Shown: piece after piece, positions 8,345 to 16,700 of the stretch
Layout of the letters: each line of letters begins with the position of its first letter
Numbering within the stretch: the stretch's first letter is position 1
NCBI GenBank assembly: GCA_009781125.1
Contig: WQYS01000010.1
Span: forward strand, 1-19,872
Direction of reading: 5' to 3'
DNA from: Acidobacteriaceae bacterium
GTDB lineage: Bacteria > Acidobacteriota > Terriglobia > Terriglobales > Acidobacteriaceae
DNA length: 19,872 nt
Notes under the pieces: model-generated
The model's input: only the letters and a program-made list of their open reading frames with translations
Databases searched by the model: none
Told to the model about the DNA's origin: nothing
Program-made: the position numbers and the translations under genes

Positions 8345-8635
8345 CAGATTACACTCCCTCCGGTCTAGTTGGCAAAACCAGAGAGCATGGATGCGTTTAA
8401 GGTAAATTCAACAAATTGAACCGGTTGCACTTTTATTTGCCTTAGTCGGCAAAAACCTCACTGAAAAAATTGCGAAAACCTGCTTTTTTTCGTGGCGTTA
8501 AATTCCTCCGGAATGCGGATTAACCAGTAGAGGAAAAAATCTTCTTATCGCAACGGAGACGTTCCTAAGGCGCGCGCCAGGACCATACGCCTTCTTTCTA
8601 ACCCGATTTAACAAGCCGTTTCTGCGGAGAGTGAA
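8345..8635. promoter_or_regulatory. Divergent intergenic region with dyad and repeated GGCAAAA motifs
   Basis: This 291-bp stretch between the sigma gene (leftward) and the lipoprotein gene (rightward) must hold both promoters. It is clearly more A/T-rich than its surroundings. An inverted repeat TTTGCC-N6-GGCAAA lies at 8436-8453, and related sequences GGCAAAACC (8371-8379), GGCAAAAACC (8448-8457) and TGCGAAAACC (8471-8480) occur on the plus strand. Their role as operator or sigma-recognition sites is a guess. I could not place convincing -35/-10 boxes for either gene, and no coding ORF is evident. Confidence 0.35.
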
Positions 8636-9874
8636 ATGAAGAAGAACGTTCTGTGGATTGTAATGACAATCATGGGCATTACAGGTGTCGTGATGGGATG
8701 CCATGCAGATGGTCCAGCAACGGATCAACTCGCGCAGTTGTTGAAGGACGGCAAAGTCAAGGAGTACACACGCTGCGTGGCCGAGGACCAGAAGCTGGGG
8801 ATCGAAGCGGCGCGAACCATTGTTCCCGCTGGTTGGACCTGCCAGGGCCAGGTGACGTGGAATCTGCAGAGTGGAGTCGCTCCGGCAGTATACGAGATGT
8901 CAGCACAGTCGCCCGACAAAAAGGAATCGATCCTTTATTTTTCGACGATGGCATTTGAGGAACCGCGTTTTGCGCAAATCGGAATGATGAATATGCAGCA
9001 GGCGCAGCTCTACAGAGAAGGAATGCAGACCGATAGCGGCAATCCCATGTTGAAGCTGATGTCGTCGTCCGATTACACGGTTTACATGCTGAAAGGCATA
9101 AATCTCGGCCTTCAGAACATCCGTGTTATTGAAGTAAAACCACTCAGCGCCGAAGCTCAGGCGGCAGTGGATAAGAGTGTGCAGGATTTTTCCGCGATGA
9201 TGACACAGGCCTCCAGGTCAATGCCGGGCTCATATTTCCGCGACGTGAAGCTGGATGCTCGCGTAGTCGTGTTGTCGGCGACACGGAACGGCAAGCCGTG
9301 CAAGTTGGCTGTCTATGCCCCCATTCTGTCATATATTCGGGGCATTCAGAACAACGGAATGCACGTGGAGAATCTGCCCTGGACCGTTGCGCGCACTGCG
9401 ATTTACTCCGCTGAATCCGATGCCTATAACGACGAATCGATAGCCGTTAAGTTATTTGCGGCCAACTTTGTTACAAACCAGCAGTGGCAGGCTTCCATCG
9501 ATCAGGCCATCAAAGAAATCGGAGAGAAACGTGTGGCAGAACTCAGAAGACAGGGTCAGGCGGCGGTCCAGCGCATCCAGCAGCAGGCGCAGGCTTATGC
9601 CAGGATCAACAAGCAGAACTATGACAACACGGTCGGGGCTTCAATTCAGCATCGCTCGGATGTGAACTCGGCGGTCCTGGGCGGATGGGACGATGTTATC
9701 TCCGGCGTAGAAAACTACCGCGCTCAGGACGGCGGCGTCCTGAAGGTGGACCAGAACTTCGATCATGTGTACGTCGGCAAAACCAGCGGGAAGATCTATA
9801 CAACGCAGGGCGTGAAACTGGATTCCGACCGTTACACGCAACTACAGCATATTCCGCTCAGCACTGTGCCGTAG
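8636..9874 (+). CDS. Putative lipoprotein of unknown function
   Basis: A 412-residue protein that I do not recognise. The N terminus MKKNVLW followed by a hydrophobic stretch and VMGC suggests a lipoprotein signal with Cys22 as the lipidated residue; the lipobox is not the classic LAGC but fits the loose consensus. Residues about 95-130 are rich in methionine and glutamine. A stretch rich in charged residues, Gln and Ala at about 290-325 (EKRVAELRRQGQAAVQRIQQ) probably forms a coiled coil. The last 80 residues contain GWDDVISGVENYRAQDGG and a VYVGKTSGKIYTT stretch and look like a small beta domain ending in a tyrosine/proline-rich tail. GGAGAG lies 4 bases before the ATG. It is divergent from the sigma/kinase pair and could be controlled by it, but the sequence does not show this. 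A strong hairpin follows downstream. Confidence 0.8.
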   Translation: MKKNVLWIVMTIMGITGVVMGCHADGPATDQLAQLLKDGKVKEYTRCVAEDQKLGIEAARTIVPAGWTCQGQVTWNLQSGVAPAVYEMSAQSPDKKESILYFSTMAFEEPRFAQIGMMNMQQAQLYREGMQTDSGNPMLKLMSSSDYTVYMLKGINLGLQNIRVIEVKPLSAEAQAAVDKSVQDFSAMMTQASRSMPGSYFRDVKLDARVVVLSATRNGKPCKLAVYAPILSYIRGIQNNGMHVENLPWTVARTAIYSAESDAYNDESIAVKLFAANFVTNQQWQASIDQAIKEIGEKRVAELRRQGQAAVQRIQQQAQAYARINKQNYDNTVGASIQHRSDVNSAVLGGWDDVISGVENYRAQDGGVLKVDQNFDHVYVGKTSGKIYTTQGVKLDSDRYTQLQHIPLSTVP

Positions 9875-9979
9875 CAAAAGGATGGCGAATGATGAGGAAG
9901 GACAGCGCATTCCCCCTCAGCGCCTGACCGTGGTATCTCCATACTTTTATATCCGGCGATACCTCAATTGAGCGTACAG

Positions 9980-10010
9980 GCGTGTGCGGTTTTCTCCGCA
10001 CACGCTCTCT
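9980..10010 (+). terminator. Rho-independent terminator-like hairpin between convergent genes
   Basis: A perfect 10-bp stem, GCGTGTGCGG at 9980-9989 and CCGCACACGC at 9996-10005, encloses a 6-base loop and is followed on the plus strand by TCTCTTTGT. The 3' T tract is imperfect, but the stem is strong. It lies 105 bp after the lipoprotein gene and 18 bp beyond the stop of the oppositely oriented glycosidase gene, so it could end both transcripts. The minus-strand side lacks a T tract, so termination there is less certain. Confidence 0.6.
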
Positions 10011-10023
10011 TTGTATTGACCTG

Positions 10024-12162
10024 TCAGTTTGTCAGCACGATCGTCACTACGCTCTGGGGAGGCAGGTTGACTCCTTCGCTGACATAAGGCCCCAGATTGT
10101 TCCACCGCTCGCCCGAGCTGATGTTCTCGGAGAACGTGCTGCGATACATCACCGACGAGGTGTACGAGATGCCGCTCAGATCGAGCGCCAGCCCGTCGGC
10201 CGTGCTGGTGGATGTATTGATCGCTACGATCACCGTGGTCTTCTGGTCTGGACTCTGGTAGACGCTGACACGCTCGTCGGGATTGTCTACCGTAGCGTTA
10301 TAGCGCACGTATCCAGGCTGTACGAAGAAGCTATAGTGCTTGAGCGCGTAGTAAGAATCGTTGTAGGCCCATCCGTGCGGAAACGCCCAGGTCGAGGGAT
10401 CGTTGGCTGGATTGTCCACGTAGAGCAGGCCCTGCTGATCGGCTGCCTGCGTGTTGTCCGCCGTCAGCGTGCCGGGCCAGAACGCCGCCCAGTAGAAATA
10501 GGCGTTGTCGTTGCCGTAGACCAGCGCGTTGTGTATGTTCCACGCCGCGTAGAAGCCCGGCGTTGCGTAGTACTCGGTTTGAAACTTCAGCATGGACGAA
10601 TATGTGTTGTTCATATTCGTCAGGGCAGTAACTCCGGTGTCGGGGTTTTGGCCGATGTCCGCGCCATTCCCATCCGTCTGGCACTTCGCGCACACGTTGT
10701 AGAGATGATGAGCCAGGCCATCGACCTCGCTTAGATTATTGAGCGCGCCGACAAAATCGAGAAATCTCGTGTCGACTGTATTGTTCTCCGGCGCGAGCAT
10801 CTTCGGCGGATTGGGCATGGCCTGCTGCAACTCGTTGTACACCGCGTCGAAGGCGAGATTGTACCCGGCGTAGTTAGTCCCGTTGTAAGTCGCCTCGGTC
10901 GGATTGAAGCGGCAACTGGCATAAGTAGCGGCCCAGTCGGGCTCGTTCTGAATCGAGATGTACTCCGGCACTACAGGTGGAGTCTGAAGCGCATAGGCAG
11001 CCAGCGCTTTGGACCAGTACTGCGCGAAGCCTGCATAATCGTAGCCTCCGCCCGCGGCCTGCGACAGAGTTCCAACATTCCGGATACAGCCTCCACTTGC
11101 ATTCGTATCGGCAGAGGTGCATCCGTTCGCGCTATCGTTGCTCTTCAAATACGCGGGCGGTGAATAGGAGGTCATCAACAATGTAAGCGGAGCGCCATGC
11201 GCAGTGTTGGCAGCATCGACTATCTGGCTTGTGTTGTTGTCGAAGTTGGTTTTGGTGTTGTCGAACTGATTTCTTATCCTGAGGAACGTAAGTCCGAGGC
11301 CGTTGGCCGGACCCCAGAGCGCGTCGGTGATCTCCGACCTGTAAGTACTGTTGAGCAGGTAGTTGAAATCGAAGTTAACAGCCGCGCCAAATCCGAAGAT
11401 CGTCTGATTGGAGGCCGTGAGGTCGAACGTGGCGTTCGCGCTGATTATGACCGGGTCGCTGATCGTCACCGGAACCGCCGCGGAGGTGCTGCCCGCGCAA
11501 CTCGCATCGCCGCTATAAACCGCTGTGATCTGGTGGGTGGTGCTTGCAGCCAGAGTAGTCACCTGCATCGTGGCGGAGCCGTTCACAAGCGGAACCGGAT
11601 CTCCCAGCGCGCTGGATCCGTCCATAAAGGTTACCGTGCCGGTGACCGGGCTAGTGCTCGATACCGCCGCCGTCAGAGTGACGGGAGCACCCGGAGCCGC
11701 CTGGCTCGGAGAGGCGGTGAGCGACGTCGTGCTCGCTATGCCGCTGATCGCCACCGAAACCGCCGCGGAGGTGCTGCCCGCGTTGGCCGTATCGCCGGTG
11801 TAAAACGCCGTGATCTGATGAGTGGTGTTCGCGGTCAGAGTAGAGATTTGCATCGTAGCAACGCCATCCACAAGCTCAACCGGAATCCCCAGCGCTGTAG
11901 ACCCTTCGAGGAAGGTTACCAGACCGGTGGCAGTGCCGTTGCCCGATACCGTCGCCGTCAGAGTGACGGGAGCACCCGAAGCCGCCTGGTCTGGAGAGAC
12001 GGCAAGCGACGTTGTAGTCGCGGGCCGCGAGTCCACAGGGGTAGTCGAGCTGCATCCTGTCATCAGACCCATTGTGGCAATGCCCACGAGCAGGCAGGCT
12101 ATCCAAAGACTATTTCCGTAAATCGATTTCGCTCTCATAATTATTGCTGGCCTCGGCATCAT
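10024..12162 (-). CDS. Lipoprotein glycoside hydrolase, GH30-like, with two N-terminal Ig-like repeats
   Basis: From the chosen start the protein has 712 residues. A signal sequence with lipobox-like MTGC puts the lipidated Cys at 37. Two adjacent Ig-like modules of 95 residues each follow (about 48-237), then a GH30-like catalytic part from about 245. It opens with IFGFGAAVNFDF and contains LRIRNQF, the acid/base motif ISIQNEPDW (Glu407) and a probable nucleophile in KFQTEYYA (Glu530); the C terminus supplies the beta side domain (GYVRYNATVDNP onward). GH30 enzymes cut beta-linked glycans such as glucuronoxylan or glucosylceramide. The xylanase-like subgroup is my best guess, without certainty. 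A GGAGG site at 12167-12171 supports ATG 12162 or the adjacent ATG 12159 over the upstream ATG at 12204. It is the last gene of the minus-strand cluster, 38 bp after the VWFA gene. Confidence 0.85.
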   Translation of the reverse strand: MMPRPAIIMRAKSIYGNSLWIACLLVGIATMGLMTGCSSTTPVDSRPATTTSLAVSPDQAASGAPVTLTATVSGNGTATGLVTFLEGSTALGIPVELVDGVATMQISTLTANTTHQITAFYTGDTANAGSTSAAVSVAISGIASTTSLTASPSQAAPGAPVTLTAAVSSTSPVTGTVTFMDGSSALGDPVPLVNGSATMQVTTLAASTTHQITAVYSGDASCAGSTSAAVPVTISDPVIISANATFDLTASNQTIFGFGAAVNFDFNYLLNSTYRSEITDALWGPANGLGLTFLRIRNQFDNTKTNFDNNTSQIVDAANTAHGAPLTLLMTSYSPPAYLKSNDSANGCTSADTNASGGCIRNVGTLSQAAGGGYDYAGFAQYWSKALAAYALQTPPVVPEYISIQNEPDWAATYASCRFNPTEATYNGTNYAGYNLAFDAVYNELQQAMPNPPKMLAPENNTVDTRFLDFVGALNNLSEVDGLAHHLYNVCAKCQTDGNGADIGQNPDTGVTALTNMNNTYSSMLKFQTEYYATPGFYAAWNIHNALVYGNDNAYFYWAAFWPGTLTADNTQAADQQGLLYVDNPANDPSTWAFPHGWAYNDSYYALKHYSFFVQPGYVRYNATVDNPDERVSVYQSPDQKTTVIVAINTSTSTADGLALDLSGISYTSSVMYRSTFSENISSGERWNNLGPYVSEGVNLPPQSVVTIVLTN
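11452..12021 (-). repeat. Two tandem Ig-like module repeats (285-bp period) in the GH30 gene
   Basis: Each unit encodes 95 residues beginning near STTSL/TTTSL and ending near STSAAVxVxIS. The 20-base segment ACCGCCGCGGAGGTGCTGCC recurs at 11474 and 11759, exactly 285 bp apart. The modules share GAPVTLTA, VTF.(D/E)GS.ALG and THQITA.Y.GD. They are Big_3/Big_5-like beta-sandwiches that usually act as spacers or adhesion modules. Confidence 0.85.
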
Positions 12163-12166
12163 GCAA

Positions 12167-12171
12167 CCTCC
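12167..12171 (-). promoter_or_regulatory. Shine-Dalgarno site of the GH30 gene
   Basis: On the minus strand GGAGG lies 4 bases before ATG 12162 and 7 before ATG 12159. It excludes the ATG at 12204, which would overlap the upstream gene. Confidence 0.7.
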
Positions 12172-12200
12172 GGTTAAGTTCATACGTTCTGGCCGCTCCC

Positions 12201-13775
12201 TCACATGGACGGAGTAACATCGGCGGTTCCCATCTTTCCATCCACAGCGTCGCGCACGACGAAGCGAATCCGCTTCGTTCCCCGCGGGACGGCGAATGAA
12301 ATCTTGAATGTAACGTCCTGCGTAACATCGGCAGGAAGCCGTGTAGCCAGCTCCTGCGGAAGATGGCTGAGGACACGGTCGCGCTCACCGAAGCACGCCG
12401 TCATCACTGTAACTTCAGCATGGCTGACGCCATCGGGCGCGGCCAAATAACTGAGCATCTTTGCCGGTATCTTCAGCTCGTAGCCATCCTTAACGGCGAT
12501 GGCCTTGATCTCGATGCCGTTGTAGACTATCTTGTCCAGCGCGGCGTGGGTGAGGTCAAAGGCAAGCCTGGCGGTGCTTGGCGCAGGCGGCTTCTCTTCG
12601 AAGACGCGCTGCGGCTCCACGTAGTAGCCCGTGCGCGTGTTGGCGGCGAGCCCAGGACGGTCGATCTCGATGCGGATCTTGCGCAGGGCTGCCGGATCGT
12701 CCGAGTGGTTGGTCGGCGAGTAAACCAGCGTGAAGTAGTTCGATCCCTTCTCGATAGCTCCGGCAATCAGGTGGTCCACGTCGTTGCGCATGGAGTAGGC
12801 AAAGCCTCCGGTAGCAGGCGCGAATTGAACGAAGTTAATGTCGTTGCTGAAGAGCTGCTGCGTACCGGTCTCGCTGGTGGCGTTGCTGAGGTCTGCGGGC
12901 GAGATGACGTCCGGATCGCTCGTGTCGAGCACGCTGGTCACCATCAGGCTGGGATCGATCACGTTGAGCGTCACGCGCGTGTCGAGCAGAATCTGGGTGG
13001 CGTCTTTTACCGCCTGGTTCAACTCGTCGGCGTAGTCACTGTTAGCGGCATCGACGTCGGTGCTGATCGAGGGAAAGCCGCATCCCACCCAGATGACGTT
13101 CTTCCTGCCCTTGATTCCGCTGGATGCCTCGGCGATCTGCATCAAGGCTCCCAGCGCCGACGCCATCCGCTCGCTGGCATCGGTGGGACTGTTCTTCATC
13201 ATGCGGAAGGGATAGTAGGGAAAGTGTTTCTTCAGCGCGCCAATCAGGTCATCCCGGTTCTGGGTGTAGTCGTGAATGACATCGAACTTCTTGTCGTTGA
13301 CGACCATCAGGATAGTCGGCTGAAGCAGTTGCGCAGGCTGGCGTTCCAGATACTTGTTCATGGATTCGCGGGCAAAAGCCATGTCCTCGAAGCGGGTGTT
13401 CAGCTCGTCCAGAACGAGAATCGTTACCGGAGCATTGCCGATCCTGGTAACGTTAGCCGACGAGGTGACCACGGGAGCGCTGGCCGGAGCCTGATGTCCC
13501 TTGGGCGGAGTAAAGCTCCGGATCACCTGCGGCGCATTGTCTTCGTAAACTTTGAAGTCGTCACGCTTGAGGTCCGTGATGACGTTGCCTTTCTTGTCCG
13601 TCACCACAACGTCGAGCACGACCTCGCGCGCCGTGACGTGAAGGGTCGTAATTTTTTCATCCAGGGAAGGGCCCGCGGCCTGAGCGCGGCCAGTGACTCC
13701 CGCCACGACCGCCGGAACCATCGCTCCCGTAAGAGCGATGGTCCGGAGACGTGGGCATGGGAAATGAAGATACAT
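12201..13775 (-). CDS. Secreted VWFA-related domain protein (TIGR03436-like, acidobacterial)
   Basis: A 524-residue protein. The N terminus has basic residues and a hydrophobic stretch ending in AQA-A near residue 33, a Sec signal. A beta-rich segment follows with VVLDVVVTDKKGNVITDL and DDFKVYEDN, then a von Willebrand A-like fold from about residue 115. Its metal site is the variant LVLDELNTRF rather than the classic DxSxS. GRKNVIWVGCGFPS (about 225-238) and TGGFAYSMRNDVDHLI (about 322-337) are characteristic of the VWFA-related family that is greatly expanded in Acidobacteriota, whose function is unknown. The C-terminal third is a beta domain. The protein is probably periplasmic or surface-exposed and involved in protein-protein contacts. 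It starts 23 bp after the NHL protein gene and is followed at 38 bp by the GH30 gene. No ribosome site is well placed before its ATG; a three-codon ORF precedes it. Confidence 0.88.
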   Translation of the reverse strand: MYLHFPCPRLRTIALTGAMVPAVVAGVTGRAQAAGPSLDEKITTLHVTAREVVLDVVVTDKKGNVITDLKRDDFKVYEDNAPQVIRSFTPPKGHQAPASAPVVTSSANVTRIGNAPVTILVLDELNTRFEDMAFARESMNKYLERQPAQLLQPTILMVVNDKKFDVIHDYTQNRDDLIGALKKHFPYYPFRMMKNSPTDASERMASALGALMQIAEASSGIKGRKNVIWVGCGFPSISTDVDAANSDYADELNQAVKDATQILLDTRVTLNVIDPSLMVTSVLDTSDPDVISPADLSNATSETGTQQLFSNDINFVQFAPATGGFAYSMRNDVDHLIAGAIEKGSNYFTLVYSPTNHSDDPAALRKIRIEIDRPGLAANTRTGYYVEPQRVFEEKPPAPSTARLAFDLTHAALDKIVYNGIEIKAIAVKDGYELKIPAKMLSYLAAPDGVSHAEVTVMTACFGERDRVLSHLPQELATRLPADVTQDVTFKISFAVPRGTKRIRFVVRDAVDGKMGTADVTPSM

Positions 13776-13798
13776 CGTTTATCGCATCATCCTTATGC

Positions 13799-16700
13799 TT
13801 ACTTTGTCACAACGTTGATGGCGACGGATGTAACGTGCGTGATGGACGGGGTTGACGTACCCTGCCACGTAGCTATGACCTGTACCAAAGCCGGTCCAGG
13901 CTGAGTGATGATGCTGTTCTTATCGGTGTAGCTGCCGCCGCATCCGCTGATGAATCCGGCAGCGCCCAGGCCGATGCTCATGACCGCAAGCAGGCAAAGC
14001 GTCCGGTATACGCCATTCAGCCTGCGGCGTCCGACCACTCCAGCGAACAGCAATCCAGGCAGGAAGATCGCCGCGAACGTGATGCCAGCCTTTCCTGAAG
14101 GCATCCTGTTCTCTGAAGTAATCGTGGCCGGAGTAGAACCCGCGGTCGATATCTGCAGAAGAACGTTCTGGATGCTTGTAGGAGGGTTGAGAGCGGGACT
14201 TATGACAATTCCATTCGTGGCCGTGACGTTTCCACTGGTGTAACCGACCGTCTGAGGCGTAAACGCACACGTCGCATTAGGCGGCAGACCCTGGCAACTG
14301 AAGCTCACCGTACCCGTGAAGGTCGGGCTGGCGGTCAGCGTCATCGGAATGTTGGCGGTTGAGCCTTGCTGAATCGTTGCGGCATTGACGGAGGCGCTGA
14401 CCGAAAAGTCCGCAGGAACGGCCATGATCGGATAGCTGGACGAGCTGTTCGCCTGGAAGTTGAAACCGCCGTTGCTGTTGACAGCAGGCGTGTAAACGGC
14501 CGTGGCGTTGATCGAGCCCGTCGCGGGCACGGTCACAGAAACATTCGCTACTCCGCCGGATAATGTCCCGGTTCCCAGAACGGCGCCGGTGTTGCTGTCC
14601 GTAAAGGTAACCGTACCTGTCGGAGCAGGTCCGCCAGTGCTCAGCGACGTTACCGTTGCCGCTAGCGTCACGGAGCCGCCCGCAACCTGGGACGTGGGAT
14701 TCGTGCTAAGCGTAATCGACGTCTCTGCCGGAGCGATGGTCAGCACGGGAGGGTTCGCTACATTTAGCGTATAGTTGTCCACATCCTTGCCTGTAAGCGC
14801 CGGAACCAGCGTGTAGCTGCCTGCGTCCGGAGGATTCAGAGCTCCGGCTGGCAGCACGAACGTAAGCTGGACATCATCGTCACCCACCAGGCCCGTAAGC
14901 GAGCCGGTAATGACAGGCACCTCGGCTCCATAGACAGCGCTCGGCGAAGCCGAGCCGTCGACAGCACCGGTAAGTGTAGCCGCAGCCACCGATACACTGG
15001 CGGTCGAGGACGCATTGGTGTAGACATTGATATCGTCGCTGGCGAAATCGACGGTCAGATTATGCTCGCCGGCGCTCGGTGTGTAGGGAATCGTGCCCAC
15101 GCCGTCGACCATCTGAATCGGTCCCACGGGATTCCCAATGCTATCGGTCATAGTCACCGAGCCAGCGGCAGCCGTTGCCACCGCGCCGCCAGACCCCAGC
15201 GTCAGCGTCGCCGTAATGGTCAGGCTATCGCCGTAGGTAAGTGGTGGAAGCGGCGAGGGTGTCAGCACCAGCGTCGGCGTAATCGCGCCAGTAACGGTTG
15301 CGTTGAAGGTCACGGTGGGCGTAGCCATGGCGTTGCTATCGGTTGCCGTCACGGTGAAACTTCCCTGCGACATACCGGCGGTAATGACCGGAGCCGTAGC
15401 TATGCCGCCAGAGTTCGTCGTGGCCGTGACCGTGGTCAGGCCTCCGGTGAAGGTAGCGCCCGTGGCCGTTCCGTCCACGATGGTGAAGGTAACCGTCTCC
15501 CCGGAAACAACCGAAGCGGGAGTCTGGTCATCGGTGACCTTCACCGCCAGTCGCGTTGCAAACGAACCCAGCGGATTTGTACTCTGGCCGTCGCCTGCGC
15601 TGATCGTCACATCCTGCGGAGTGCCAACCGTGTTGGCGGCGCCCGTAAGATTGACCACCAACGTAGCCCCATCCGTGTCGGTGATAGTAGCGGTACCCGT
15701 CGTAGCGCCGTCCGCTGCGGGAGTGAAGGTTACGCCGATCACGCAGCTATCGCCGGGATCCAGCAGCTTCGTGTCCACGCAGGTCATGCTGGGCCCCGGC
15801 GCAAACTGGGTTCCAGTGCCGTCGTCGGTGAATGCCACCGCTCCGCTCACGGTCAGGGGCTGGTTGCCGATGTTCACCAGCGTGATCGTCTGCTCGTCGC
15901 TGGTGACGCCGGTGTTGACCGGATCGGGGGTGCCGAACGCCATCGTCGACGTGGAGGCGGTCACCATAGCAACGTAGCTGTTAAGAGAATCGGCGATGTA
16001 GTAGTTGCCCTTCTCATCAACGGCGATGCCGGACGGCGTGCTCAAGGCAGCGTCCATCGCGCTTACCGGATCCGTAGCGGTCGCGTAGACCGTCGATCCG
16101 CCGCCGCCGATCTGCGTAACGACGCGCGGCGTGGCGCTGCTCGCCGAACTGATCCGATTGACGATGTCGTTGCCGACGACATAAACGTTACCCGCCGCAT
16201 CGGCTGCAAGCGCTGCCGGAGCCGTCACGTTCACGGACGCGGCCTGAACGCCATTGGTGAACTCGATGACCTTGTTGTTTCCGGTGTCAGCAACGTACAG
16301 ATTGCCCGAAGCATCGACCGCGACGCCCGTAGGACCGCTGAATCCCGAAGCCACGGTTGTAAGCGCGCCCGAGTAAACGCCGAGCTCGCGGACCACGTCG
16401 TTGCCCGTGTCGGCGATGTAGAGATTGCCTGCGCCGTCAACGGCAAGTCCGGTAGGACCGCTCAGCACGTCGCAGGTTCCGGGAACCGCAGCGGTCACAC
16501 CCGTATTCGCGCTGACCTCCTGAATGCAGCCGGTGCCGTTCTCTGCGATGAACACGTTGCCTGTCGCATCGACCGCAACGCCCATGGGAGCATCAAGACT
16601 TGAGGCAATCGCAGTGGCCGTGGTTCCACCGGCAGGAACCATGCTGACCGTGCCGGTCGAGGCGTCGGCAATATACAGGTTGTCAGCGCCATCGAGCGCC

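Noticed and set aside
9889..9927. 12-codon ORF after the lipoprotein gene
   Set aside because: Too short, no distinctive sequence, and it is only the tail of an antisense-type reading frame. No support for a real peptide.
11197..12177. 326-codon plus-strand ORF opposite the Ig repeats
   Set aside because: Its internal Arg-rich repeats simply mirror the 285-bp repeats of the GH30 gene.
12363..13904. 513-codon plus-strand ORF opposite the VWFA gene
   Set aside because: Antisense shadow. The minus-strand frame has signal peptide and family motifs; this frame has none, and it runs past the VWFA gene into the NHL gene.
15062..16603. 513-codon plus-strand ORF opposite the NHL/Ig gene
   Set aside because: It lies wholly antisense to a well-supported gene. 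Its translation is Arg/Gly/His-rich without domains, as expected for a shadow of repetitive, GC-rich coding DNA.
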